A stretch of DNA of 39,922 bases from CAWUJT01 sp963922715 (lineage in GTDB: Bacteria > Pseudomonadota > Alphaproteobacteria > Rhodobacterales > Rhodobacteraceae). The stretch lies in NCBI GenBank assembly GCA_963922715.1, contig CAWUJT010000010.1, positions 1 to 39,922 of the forward strand. Reading direction: 5' to 3'. A program made the position numbers and the translations under genes. The notes under the pieces are model-generated. The model was not told where the DNA came from, did no database searches, and saw nothing but the letters and a program-made list of their open reading frames with translations. Positions 22,937 to 31,403 of the stretch are shown in pieces; within the stretch, counting starts at the first letter, position 1; every line of letters starts with the position of its first letter.

Positions 22937-24865
22937 TTAGGCGCGTTTATTGTCATCTAAGTCTTCAAAATCGGCATCAAGAATGTCGTCATCATTGGAA
23001 GTCGAAGAATGTTCTGTTGGGTCTTCGTCCGGTGCGCCACCTTCAGGTGCTTCTGCCTGGGCTTTATAGATAGCCTCCCCAAGCTTCATTGCGGCTTCAG
23101 TCACATTTTGAATGCCAGACTTGATTTTTTCGGCCTGAACATCTTCTTTCTCAAGATCATCTTTGAGGGCAGAGATGGCCAGTTCAATGGCTTCAACCGT
23201 GGTTGGATCAACCTTGTCAGAATGTTCTTCCAAAGATTTCTCCGTTGAGTGAATCAAACTTTCCGCCTGGTTGCGGGCTTCGACAAGCTCTTTACGCTCT
23301 TGGTCTGCCTCTGCATTGGCTTCGGCGTCTTTGATCATCGCCTCAATATCTTCATCAGACAGTCCGCCCGAGGCCTGGATTGTGATCTTTTGTTCTTTGC
23401 CGGTGCCTTTGTCTTTGGCACTGACAGAGACGATCCCGTTTGCATCAATATCGAATGTCACTTCGATCTGCGGCAAACCGCGCGGGGCGGGTGGAATATC
23501 TTCCAAGTTGAACTGACCCAAGATTTTGTTGTCAGACGCCATCTCTCTTTCGCCTTGGAACACGCGGATGGTCACAGCGTTTTGGTTGTCCTCTGCGGTT
23601 GAGAAGATTTGGCTCTTCTTGGTTGGAATGGTCGTGTTACGATCGATCAGACGTGTGAACACGCCACCCAAGGTCTCGATCCCGAGGGATAAAGGCGTTA
23701 CGTCGAGAAGAACAACATCCTTGACGTCGCCTTGCAGAACACCGGCTTGGATCGCGGCACCCATGGCGACAACTTCATCGGGGTTCACACCTTTGTGGGG
23801 TTCTTTCCCGAAGAATTTAGTCACCTCTTCGATCACCTTTGGCATGCGGGTCTGTCCGCCAACCAAAACCACCTCGTCAATGTCTCCAGTGCTGAGGCCC
23901 GCATCTTTCAACGCGGCCTTGCAAGGGTCCATGGACCGTTTGATTAAATCGCTGACCAGGCTTTCAAGCTTGGCCCGGGTCAGCTTCAACACAAGGTGGA
24001 GGGGCTGACCGTTTGAACCCATCGAGATGAACGGCTGATTTATTTCTGTCTGCGCGCTTGAGGAGAGTTCTATTTTCGCTTTTTCCGCGGCTTCTTTCAG
24101 CCTTTGCAGCGCCATCTTGTCTTGCGTTAAATCAATGCCGTTTTCTTTCTTAAACTCATCTGCCAGATAGTTGACGATGCGCATGTCAAAATCTTCACCG
24201 CCAAGGAATGTGTCCCCATTGGTGGATTTGACCTCAAAAAGGCCATCGTCGATTTCTAGGATTGTCACATCAAATGTCCCGCCGCCAAGGTCATAAACGG
24301 CGATGGTCTTGCTGTCTTTTTTATCAAGGCCATAGGCAAGGGCCGCCGCAGTCGGTTCATTGATGATGCGTAAAACTTCAAGACCTGCGATTGTTCCGGC
24401 GTCCTTTGTGGCTTGGCGTTGTGCGTCGTTGAAGTAGGCGGGCACAGTGATGACAGCCTGCTTTACATCCTCTCCGAGATAACTTTCTGCAGTCTCTTTC
24501 ATCTTTTGCAAAATCAAAGCAGAGACTTGTGCAGGTGAGTATTTCTCACCGCGAATTTCAACCCAAGCGTCCCCATTCCCGCCGTTGACAACGTTGTAAG
24601 GCAGGTTTTTCTTATCCTTTTCAAGATGTGCGTCATCAAAGCGTCGCCCAATCAATCGCTTCACCCCGAAAACGGTGTTTTCCGGGTTTGTGACGGCCTG
24701 ACGTTTTGCAGCCTGTCCAACCAGGCGTTCGTCTTCCGTGTACCCAACGATGGAGGGGGTTGTGCGCGCGCCTTCAGAGTTTTCAATCACTCTTGGTTGG
24801 CTGCCATCCATAATTGCGACACAAGAGTTTGTAGTGCCGAGGTCAATGCCGATAACTTTGGCCAT
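22937..24865 (-). CDS. dnaK: Chaperone DnaK (Hsp70)
   Basis: A 642-residue Hsp70. It begins AKVIGIDLGTTNSCVAIMDG and has EPTAAALAYGLDKK, DLGGGTFDVTIL (phosphate 2), GGQTRMPKV (adenosine), the linker VVLLDVTPLSLGIETLGG and an acidic tail DDDILDADFEDLDDN. It folds and refolds proteins with DnaJ and GrpE. AAAGGA precedes the ATG. A heat-shock (RpoH-like) promoter is visible about 90 bp upstream. dnaJ follows after 59 bp. Length is typical. Confidence 0.97.
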   Translation of the reverse strand: MAKVIGIDLGTTNSCVAIMDGSQPRVIENSEGARTTPSIVGYTEDERLVGQAAKRQAVTNPENTVFGVKRLIGRRFDDAHLEKDKKNLPYNVVNGGNGDAWVEIRGEKYSPAQVSALILQKMKETAESYLGEDVKQAVITVPAYFNDAQRQATKDAGTIAGLEVLRIINEPTAAALAYGLDKKDSKTIAVYDLGGGTFDVTILEIDDGLFEVKSTNGDTFLGGEDFDMRIVNYLADEFKKENGIDLTQDKMALQRLKEAAEKAKIELSSSAQTEINQPFISMGSNGQPLHLVLKLTRAKLESLVSDLIKRSMDPCKAALKDAGLSTGDIDEVVLVGGQTRMPKVIEEVTKFFGKEPHKGVNPDEVVAMGAAIQAGVLQGDVKDVVLLDVTPLSLGIETLGGVFTRLIDRNTTIPTKKSQIFSTAEDNQNAVTIRVFQGEREMASDNKILGQFNLEDIPPAPRGLPQIEVTFDIDANGIVSVSAKDKGTGKEQKITIQASGGLSDEDIEAMIKDAEANAEADQERKELVEARNQAESLIHSTEKSLEEHSDKVDPTTVEAIELAISALKDDLEKEDVQAEKIKSGIQNVTEAAMKLGEAIYKAQAEAPEGGAPDEDPTEHSSTSNDDDILDADFEDLDDNKRA

Positions 24866-24955
24866 GTTTAGTCCTTTCCTAGGCGATTTAGTTCCAAAGA
24901 GATCTTCAAAAGCCTCTCCTCAGATGATCCCAAAACGAATTTTTCGTATTCGAGC

Positions 24956-24987
24956 GGTATATAAGTAGCGCAGATCGCCGCCGCAAG
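24956..24987 (-). promoter_or_regulatory. Probable RpoH (sigma-32) promoter of dnaK
   Basis: On the minus strand CTTGCG (24982-24987) is followed after 16 bp by CTTATATACC (24956-24965). This fits the alphaproteobacterial heat-shock pattern CTTGAC / CYTATNTNNG except at two positions. The dnaK ATG lies about 90 bp downstream. Confidence 0.6.
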
Positions 24988-25064
24988 CACCCCAGAGCTA
25001 TTAAAAGTCCATCAGATTGCAATACATCTCTTGTGACTGTCCTAATCTATGCCAGAAACGTATT

Positions 25065-25667
25065 ATGCCAGAAATTTCCATACGCGGATTCACCATTTAT
25101 CAAGGTCTCCTGCCCGTTGAGGAGCAAAGCGTCATACTTGATGCCGTCAGAGATATTGTGCGCGCGGCGCCTTTATTTCGACCAAAAACTGCGCAGGGAA
25201 AACAGATGTCTGTTCAAATGACCTCTGCGGGACAATATGGATGGATTTCGGATCGAGCGGGATATCGTTATGAAAACCATCATCCATCCGGCATTGCCTG
25301 GCCTCATATCCCGCAAAGCGTTTTGAAGATTTGGAACCGTGTGTCAGGTGTTTGTCGTGAACCAGAGTGCTGTTTAGTTAATTTTTATGACCAAGACGCA
25401 AAAATGGGGCTTCATCAAGATAAAGACGAAGCGGATTTTTCTTGGCCGGTTGTCTCCGTTTCAATAGGCGATGAGGCCTTGTTTCGCATGGGCAACAAAA
25501 CACGCGGCGGCAAGACCCAAAGTATTTGGCTTCGTTCTGGGGATGTTGTCGTGATGGGCGGTGATGCGCGCCTTTGCTATCATGGTGTCGATCGCGTTCG
25601 ATTTAAGTCTTCTACATTGTTACAAAATGGCGGCAGAATTAATCTTACATTGCGCGTCGTAAATTAG
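25065..25667 (+). CDS. alkB: Alkylated DNA repair dioxygenase AlkB
   Basis: A 200-residue Fe(II)/2-oxoglutarate dioxygenase. The iron-binding HxD motif is GLHQDKDEADFSWPVVSVSIGDEALF, the second His is in DARLCYHGVDRV, and the 2-oxoglutarate-binding Arg residues are in GRINLTLRVVN, closely matching the E. coli AlkB pattern. The QYGWISDRAGYRY segment fits the nucleotide-recognition lid. It removes methyl groups from 1-methyladenine and 3-methylcytosine. I start at the ATG at 25065; a TTG at 25017 is open but unlikely. It overlaps the 3' end of the ABC permease on the other strand by 4 bp. No ada or alkA gene is in the window. Confidence 0.93.
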   Translation: MPEISIRGFTIYQGLLPVEEQSVILDAVRDIVRAAPLFRPKTAQGKQMSVQMTSAGQYGWISDRAGYRYENHHPSGIAWPHIPQSVLKIWNRVSGVCREPECCLVNFYDQDAKMGLHQDKDEADFSWPVVSVSIGDEALFRMGNKTRGGKTQSIWLRSGDVVVMGGDARLCYHGVDRVRFKSSTLLQNGGRINLTLRVVN

Positions 25668-26485
25668 CGTCCGGCGCCCCAACTCATCGATTCATATTTG
25701 CGTGTATATTGCACACCTAACAGACCTATGATGATACAAATTGTGGCAACGATAAACGGGTAACTCAAACTGGAATTGTGTGGATTGTAATTTATAAAGA
25801 TAAATCCCCGTGCTTGATCAATACAATGAAACAACGGGTTCCATGTGAAATACAGCAGTAAAAATCCCGGCATAGTATTGGCAACAAACATTTTCCCTGA
25901 CGCTATCATATTTAATCGTGAATAAAGTTGGTTAAAAATTTTGATGAATTCTGGGGCCCAAGGCTTCGCGGCATAGAAAATCATACCAATCCCAATACCA
26001 GAGTACCAAGCGGCAAACAGCATACCCATCGCCCCCGCGGGATCATAGATTTCGATCGGATTGATAATCACGTGTACTGTCAGCAGAATAACCACCATCG
26101 CAAGAACTTGAAGATAAAGCGCTTTGAGCGCGCTGGCTGCAATGGTAATAATCGCATTCATCCGCGCATGTTTCATGATGGCAGATGTGGTGCTTTCCGC
26201 TGAAAAGACAGCCATTATTGCTTTGATATGAGTCGTGAAAAGAAAGATCCCCGACATCAAATACAGCGTGAAATCCCCACGGATCGCCATGCCGCGCAAC
26301 CCGAAAAATGAGAACATGACATAAAAAACACCAATGAATATAATAGCCTGTACAATTTCCATCCCTAGCCCTATCAGGGCATTTCTATGAGATTTTCGTA
26401 TATTGTAGACTGTGACGTGGTAGATCAGCTCCAACGTCTCAAGGGCACTTGTTCGTGTTGACTTCTTCAAATTTGGTCCAAACAT
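25664..26485 (-). CDS. ABC-2 type polysaccharide/polyol export permease (KpsM-like)
   Basis: A 273-residue membrane protein with about six transmembrane segments and the ABC-2 family middle block DFTLYLMSGIFLFTTHIKAI and the C-terminal FTWNPLFHCIDQARGFIF, where the N-P-[LM]-x-H-x-x-[DE] motif is typical of KpsM/Wzm-type polysaccharide exporters. Such permeases work with a KpsT/Wzt ATPase to move capsule or O-polysaccharide across the inner membrane. No such ATPase is in the window (the lptB ATPase belongs to LPS transport). It is divergent from cysQ by 85 bp and next to the glycan cluster, supporting a role in exporting that polymer. It overlaps alkB by 4 bp at the 3' end. Confidence 0.82.
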   Translation of the reverse strand: MFGPNLKKSTRTSALETLELIYHVTVYNIRKSHRNALIGLGMEIVQAIIFIGVFYVMFSFFGLRGMAIRGDFTLYLMSGIFLFTTHIKAIMAVFSAESTTSAIMKHARMNAIITIAASALKALYLQVLAMVVILLTVHVIINPIEIYDPAGAMGMLFAAWYSGIGIGMIFYAAKPWAPEFIKIFNQLYSRLNMIASGKMFVANTMPGFLLLYFTWNPLFHCIDQARGFIFINYNPHNSSLSYPFIVATICIIIGLLGVQYTRKYESMSWGAGR

Positions 26486-26570
26486 CCGCCACTGCTTTTT
26501 TGTTCTATGCTCAAGAAGAGATTGCCGCTATTTTGTAAAAAAAACAATATCTACTGAAGCAGAGTTTCAT

Positions 26571-27374
26571 ATGGACGCGATATTTATGGTAAAAACGATG
26601 CGCAATCTTGCGCTTTTGGCGGGTGAGAAAATCCTTGAGGTTTATGAAAGAGATAACTTTGATGTGGATTTGAAAAGTGACCAAAGTCCTGTGACACAAG
26701 CGGATCATGTCGCCGACAGACTTATTTTCGAAGGTCTCAGGGCGGCGTATCCGGATGTCCCGATCGTCACAGAAGAAAAAGCAAATACACACACCCAAAG
26801 TCACGATACGTTTTTTATTGTCGATCCTCTGGATGGAACGAAAGAGTTTATCAAACGGCATGGCGATTTCACGGTTAATATAGCCTATGTCGATAAAGGC
26901 ATTCCTCTGTACGGGGTTGTTTATGCGCCGGCGCGCGGTCGATTGTTTTATACGTCCCCTGATGCTGGCGCGGTAGAGGAAATAGGGCCGTTCGACCATG
27001 AGGTGGTGGGCATGTATCACCTGCTGTCCGTATCACGCCCCGACCCTGAACGATTACGTATTGTTGCCTCTAAATCACACCGCGATGCCGCAACAGAGGC
27101 TTACATCGAATTATATAAACCCTCTGGAAGTAAAAGTGCGGGGTCTTCTTTGAAATTCTGCCTCGTCGCTTCTGGGGAGGCCGATCTTTATCCGCGTTTG
27201 GGACGTACTATGGAATGGGACACGGCAGCAGGCGATGCGATTTTGCGTGCAGCCGGCGGTCAGATGCTTTGTTTAAATGACCTTTCAGAGTTTGTTTATG
27301 GAAAACCCAACTATGAAAATCCATTTTTTATAGCGTTTGCGCCAAGTATTGAAATATACCCATATCCAAAGTGA
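26571..27374 (+). CDS. cysQ: 3'(2'),5'-bisphosphate nucleotidase CysQ
   Basis: A 267-residue member of the lithium-sensitive inositol-monophosphatase superfamily. The motif DPLDGTKEFIKRHGDFTVNIA holds the metal-binding D-P-L-D-G-T signature, preceded by PIVTEEKA, and the C-terminal WDTAAGDAILRAAGG is the second signature. CysQ hydrolyses PAP (adenosine 3',5'-bisphosphate), the by-product of PAPS-dependent sulfation and sulfate assimilation. In-frame ATGs at 26571, 26586 and 26598 are all possible starts; I keep the first. It heads a run of glycan genes that includes a sulfotransferase, so it may serve PAP removal there. Confidence 0.9.
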   Translation: MDAIFMVKTMRNLALLAGEKILEVYERDNFDVDLKSDQSPVTQADHVADRLIFEGLRAAYPDVPIVTEEKANTHTQSHDTFFIVDPLDGTKEFIKRHGDFTVNIAYVDKGIPLYGVVYAPARGRLFYTSPDAGAVEEIGPFDHEVVGMYHLLSVSRPDPERLRIVASKSHRDAATEAYIELYKPSGSKSAGSSLKFCLVASGEADLYPRLGRTMEWDTAAGDAILRAAGGQMLCLNDLSEFVYGKPNYENPFFIAFAPSIEIYPYPK

Positions 27375-27381
27375 GGGAAAC

Positions 27382-27408
27382 GCCTTATTTTCAACAAAAT
27401 ATAAAGGC
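27382..27408 (+). terminator. Weak terminator-like hairpin after cysQ
   Basis: GCCTTATTTT-CAAC-AAAATATAAAGGC can pair with a small bulge and is followed by ATTTCAATTTTA. The stem is AT-rich and the T run is interrupted, so termination would be weak. It lies just upstream of galU and could equally be part of the galU leader. Confidence 0.3.
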
Positions 27409-27452
27409 ATTTCAATTTTAAAAAAATTATAAAGCACTAATTGAGCGAATTT

Positions 27453-28355
27453 ATGAAACGCAAAGTATCCAAGGCAATATTTCCGGTTGCGGGTCTCGGA
27501 ACAAGGTTCCTTCCAGCAACAAAATCCATTCCCAAAGAAATCATGACGCTGGTTGACCGCCCGCTGATTCAATATGCGATTGATGAGGCCCGCGCGGCTG
27601 GCATAGATGAGTTTATCTTTGTCACATCGCGCGGAAAATCCGCGCTGGAGGATTATTTCGACCACAATAAAGAGCTTGAAAGCGCGTTGGCAGAGAAAAA
27701 CAAAAATAGTCTTTTGAATGTTCTGCAGGCAACAAATATGGACTCAGGCGCTATTGCCTACATCCGTCAGCATAAGCCTTTGGGCCTGGGTCATGCGGTG
27801 TGGTGTGCGCGCAGATTGATGGCAACCGATGAGCCTTTTGCCGTGATTTTGCCCGATGATGTAATCTGTGCCGAAAAGCCATGTTTGCAACAAATGGTGG
27901 AAGCTTATGCTGAAACAGGCGGCAATATGGTCGCAGCTATGGAGGTTGCGCCAGAGCAGACATCGAATTATGGTGTTCTTGATGTTCAAAACCAGAACGG
28001 TCCAATTTTATCTGTGCAAGGGATGGTTGAAAAACCACCCAAGGGGGCGGCGCCCTCCAATCATGCGGTTATTGGGCGTTATATTCTGACGCCTTCGATT
28101 TTTGATAACTTGGGACGTATTGAAAAGGGTGCTGGGGGAGAAATCCAGTTGACAGATGCGATATCCTTGGAGATTGCGCAGGCCAACAATGTTTTTGGGT
28201 ATTGTTTTGACGGTCAACGATACGATTGCGGATCTAAATCTGGATATCTTCAGGCAACGGTTGCTTTCGGTTTGAAAAGAGCCGATCTGAAAGACGATTT
28301 ACTTAACTTTGTCGAAGGTGTTGTGGCGCGCAATCATAAAAAATCGTATGGCTAA
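27453..28355 (+). CDS. galU: UTP-glucose-1-phosphate uridylyltransferase
   Basis: A 300-residue nucleotidyltransferase. The nucleotide-binding motif AGLGTRFLPATKSIPKEI near the start is diagnostic for GalU, with PLGLGHAVWCAR, FAVILPDDV (acidic metal residue), VEKPP and DCGSKSGYLQA. It makes UDP-glucose, the donor and precursor for UDP-galactose and UDP-glucuronate. I start at the ATG at 27453; a TTG 12 bp upstream is open but less likely. It overlaps galE by 8 bp, so the two steps are coupled. Upstream is an AT-rich gap with a weak hairpin. Confidence 0.94.
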   Translation: MKRKVSKAIFPVAGLGTRFLPATKSIPKEIMTLVDRPLIQYAIDEARAAGIDEFIFVTSRGKSALEDYFDHNKELESALAEKNKNSLLNVLQATNMDSGAIAYIRQHKPLGLGHAVWCARRLMATDEPFAVILPDDVICAEKPCLQQMVEAYAETGGNMVAAMEVAPEQTSNYGVLDVQNQNGPILSVQGMVEKPPKGAAPSNHAVIGRYILTPSIFDNLGRIEKGAGGEIQLTDAISLEIAQANNVFGYCFDGQRYDCGSKSGYLQATVAFGLKRADLKDDLLNFVEGVVARNHKKSYG

Positions 28356-29337
28356 GACTGTTTTAGTCACCGGCGGGGCTGGGTACATTGGCTCCCATGC
28401 GTGTAAAGCACTCAAGGCCGCCGGGTATAATCCTGTAACATACGACAATCTGTCAACAGGTTGGTCGGAAGCGGTGAAGTTTGGTCCATTCATACAGGGC
28501 GATCTTGCGGACAAAGAAAGATTGGCCGCAACATTTCAGCACCACAACCCTATTGCCATCATGCATTTCGCAGCCCTTTCGCTGGTCGGGGAGTCGATGA
28601 CAAACCCGGGAAAATACTGGCGCGGGAATGTTCTCACGTCCCTGAATTTGATTGAAACAGCCCTAGAGGCGGGGTGTAAAAACATTGTCTTTTCATCGAC
28701 CTGTGCCACATACGGCGATCAGGACGGTGTCGTGCTTGATGAAGACAGCACCCAAAACCCGATCAATGCATACGGCGCAAGCAAGCGCGCGATCGAAGAC
28801 ATACTGTTTAATTTCGGTGAAAGCCACGGGCTGCGGCCTGTCATCTTTCGATATTTCAACGTGGCGGGCGCCGATCCAGAGTCTGAAATTGGCGAATTTC
28901 ATACGCCGGAGACGCACCTTGTCCCGTTATTGCTTGACGCCGTAGCGGGCAAGCGGTCGGCCCTGACAATTTACGGCAGCGATTACGACACACCAGATGG
29001 CACATGTATTCGCGATTATGTCCATGTGACCGATCTTGTCGATGCGCATGTGCGTGGACTTGGGTGGCTTCTTGATGGCAAGCCCGCGCCGCGTGTTTTT
29101 AACTTAGGAACGGGGCATGGGTTCTCGGTTCGTGATGTCATCAACCATGCGGCTGTTGTCACCAATCGGGAGGTGCCCGTCGTTGAAGGAGAACGGCGCC
29201 CGGGTGATGCGACATGCCTCGTTTCAGGGTCGACACGCGCGCAGAAAGAACTGGGCTGGAGCCCAAAGAACTCAACACTCAATACGATTGTGAAAGATGC
29301 ATGGCGATGGCATCAAACAGGCCATTACGACAACTAG
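28348..29337 (+). CDS. galE: UDP-glucose 4-epimerase
   Basis: A 329-residue extended short-chain dehydrogenase. The NAD-binding TGGAGYIGSHACKALKAAGY, catalytic SSTCATYG (Ser/Thr), YGASKRAIEDIL (YxxxK) and PDGTCIRDYVHVTDL are all present. It interconverts UDP-glucose and UDP-galactose. I start at the ATG at 28348, which overlaps the galU end by 8 bp and begins directly before the Rossmann motif; an upstream in-frame start at 28309 is rejected. A 39- to 72-bp gap separates it from the next glycosyltransferase. Base composition is clearly more GC-rich than around the origin. Confidence 0.95.
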   Translation: MAKTVLVTGGAGYIGSHACKALKAAGYNPVTYDNLSTGWSEAVKFGPFIQGDLADKERLAATFQHHNPIAIMHFAALSLVGESMTNPGKYWRGNVLTSLNLIETALEAGCKNIVFSSTCATYGDQDGVVLDEDSTQNPINAYGASKRAIEDILFNFGESHGLRPVIFRYFNVAGADPESEIGEFHTPETHLVPLLLDAVAGKRSALTIYGSDYDTPDGTCIRDYVHVTDLVDAHVRGLGWLLDGKPAPRVFNLGTGHGFSVRDVINHAAVVTNREVPVVEGERRPGDATCLVSGSTRAQKELGWSPKNSTLNTIVKDAWRWHQTGHYDN

Positions 29338-29409
29338 ATGTAGAACCAAATGTTCTAATCCGCTACATATAGGCCTATGACATGGATAGGTGATTTTCAC
29401 ATCAGATTG

Positions 29410-30396
29410 ATGCTTAGCAGAAACAGGTTCAGGTTTCTCCGGCGGGCCATCCAGCGACGCCGTAGAATTGTTTCCGTGACAAATAGAACGGATACCATTT
29501 CAAAAAATATGATCCTGGCTTTTGCGACGGTTCGGAATGAAGCACACCGTTTGCCCCATTGGCTCTCACATTACCGCCAGCTTGGCGTCGATCATTTTTT
29601 GATTGTGGATAACGCGAGCACCGATGAGACACGGGATATTCTGAAACAAGCCCCAGACGTTTCTGTCTGGAAAACGCGATCAAGTTATCGCAGAAGTCGG
29701 TTTGGCATGGATTGGTTGACCTGGCTCCAGATCCGGTATGGAACAGGGCACTGGTGTCTTACGGTCGATGCCGATGAGCTTCTTATTTATCCACATCATG
29801 AAACCCGAAACCTCAAAGAATTGACAGGCTATCTCAAAAAACAAGGGGCGCGAAGTTTTGGGGCGATGATGCTCGATATGTATCCAGAAAGCCATCTTGG
29901 CGTTGGATCGGTTAGCTCTGATGATAATCCTTTGAGCTACCTCAAAGGGTTTGATCCTTGGGGCTATTGGTGGTGTTATCAGCCGAAATACAAAAATATC
30001 TCAATCCGTGGTGGCGTTCGGGAGCGCGTGTTTTTCCCGGATAATCCAGACATTGGGCCGCATCTTCATAAAATTCCCTTGATCTGGCGCTCTGTCGGTA
30101 CGGTGTATATCAGCTCAACACATATTGCTTTCCCGCGATCTTTGAACAATGCTTTTGATGCGCGTTTGAATTTGCCCACGGGTGTCTTGTTGCACACAAA
30201 ATTCCTACCAGAAATCGTTGAGAAATCCGCCGAGGAAAAACAGCGCGCGGAACATTTCACCCACACTGAAAATTATGACACCTATTATGATGACCTGATC
30301 GAAGGACCCATACTTTGGCATTCCGAAACAGCGCGGTTTGAGGATTGGCGGCAATTGGAACAGTTTGGTCTGATGACAAGAGGCGCGTGGCAGTGA
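29410..30396 (+). CDS. Family 2-like glycosyltransferase (first of a tandem pair)
   Basis: A putative glycosyltransferase of about 328 residues. FATVRNEAHRLPHWLSHYRQ and HFLIVDNASTDET are the nucleotide-sugar-binding half of a GT-A fold, and LTVDADELLIYP carries the D-x-D metal motif. The pattern resembles the Glyco_tranf_2_4 (PF13704) type. The acceptor is unknown. I start at the ATG at 29410 because it aligns with the start of the downstream paralogue; an ATG at 29377 is the alternative. The ends of both proteins match (WRQLEQFGLMTRGAWQ here). It overlaps the next gene by a GTGA junction, so it is co-translated. Confidence 0.85.
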   Translation: MLSRNRFRFLRRAIQRRRRIVSVTNRTDTISKNMILAFATVRNEAHRLPHWLSHYRQLGVDHFLIVDNASTDETRDILKQAPDVSVWKTRSSYRRSRFGMDWLTWLQIRYGTGHWCLTVDADELLIYPHHETRNLKELTGYLKKQGARSFGAMMLDMYPESHLGVGSVSSDDNPLSYLKGFDPWGYWWCYQPKYKNISIRGGVRERVFFPDNPDIGPHLHKIPLIWRSVGTVYISSTHIAFPRSLNNAFDARLNLPTGVLLHTKFLPEIVEKSAEEKQRAEHFTHTENYDTYYDDLIEGPILWHSETARFEDWRQLEQFGLMTRGAWQ

Positions 30397-31403
30397 ATTG
30401 GCGGCAAAGATATCGATTGCGCCTGAGGCGTAAATACTGGCTTCTACGGGCTTTGCGCAAAAGTCGCCAACTCAAACCATTGGCCAATCGGACGAAAAAC
30501 ATACGTTCAGGGGATATTATTGTTATGACGACCCTGCGTAATGAACGCATCCGGCTGCCCTATTTTCTAAAATACTACCGTGATATGGGCGTGCGCCACT
30601 TTTTGATCGTCGATAATGACAGCAGTGATGGCAGCGACACATACTTGTTAAAGCAAGAAGATGTATCACTATGGCAAACACAGCACAGCTACCGTGCCTC
30701 CGCCTATGGTGTCGATTGGCTCAACTGGCTTGCACGCCGGTATGCTCATGGTCACTGGACCCTCACCGTCGATGTCGATGAGTTCTTGGTTTATCCCTAT
30801 TGCGATACGCGGCCGCTGAAGGCTTTGACGGATTGGTTGTCGGGCGCGGGCATCCGCAGTATGAGCGCGATGCTTTTGGATATGTATCCCAAAAGCGCCG
30901 TTGAAGAGGCGCACTATGAGGAAGGGCAAAACCCCTTTGAGGTTGCACCATGGTTTGACAGCGCGAATTATGTGATGGAAAGAAATCCTGAACTTGGAAA
31001 TTTATGGATCCAGGGCGGCCCCCGCGCCCGTGTATTTTTTATGGATAATCCCTATGCGGCGCCGGCGCTCAATAAAACGCCGCTGGTCTATTGGAACAGG
31101 CGCTATGTCTATGTGTCTTCCACACATGCGTTGTTGCCCAGAAGTTTGAATATAACCTATGACCGTTCGGGGGGGGAGCAGATTTGCGGTATGCTTCTCC
31201 ATACAAAGTTCCTCAATACCTTCGTGACCAAAATCCATGAAGAGTTGGATCGAAAAGAGCATTATAAAGATAGCCAAGAGTATCAAGCATATGCAGAGAA
31301 AGATGTGTCCCGCACATATCTTTGGACAGAGGCTTCAGAGGAATATGTCAACTGGCGACAGCTGGAAACGCTTGGGCTGATGAGTAAGGGAAACTGGGCA
31401 TGA
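30393..31403 (+). CDS. Family 2-like glycosyltransferase (second of a tandem pair)
   Basis: A 336-residue paralogue of the gene just upstream. MTTLRNERIRLPYFLKYYRD, HFLIVDNDSSDGSD, LTVDVDEFLVYP, MLLDMYPKS and the C-terminal WRQLETLGLMSKGNWA line up with the first copy. It is probably a GT-A glycosyltransferase with a different acceptor or linkage. It uses a GTG start (30393) overlapping the previous stop by GTGA, and its own stop overlaps the GT14-like gene by ATGA, indicating one polycistronic unit. An open extension to 30345 lies inside the previous gene and is rejected. Confidence 0.84.
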   Translation: MNWRQRYRLRLRRKYWLLRALRKSRQLKPLANRTKNIRSGDIIVMTTLRNERIRLPYFLKYYRDMGVRHFLIVDNDSSDGSDTYLLKQEDVSLWQTQHSYRASAYGVDWLNWLARRYAHGHWTLTVDVDEFLVYPYCDTRPLKALTDWLSGAGIRSMSAMLLDMYPKSAVEEAHYEEGQNPFEVAPWFDSANYVMERNPELGNLWIQGGPRARVFFMDNPYAAPALNKTPLVYWNRRYVYVSSTHALLPRSLNITYDRSGGEQICGMLLHTKFLNTFVTKIHEELDRKEHYKDSQEYQAYAEKDVSRTYLWTEASEEYVNWRQLETLGLMSKGNWA

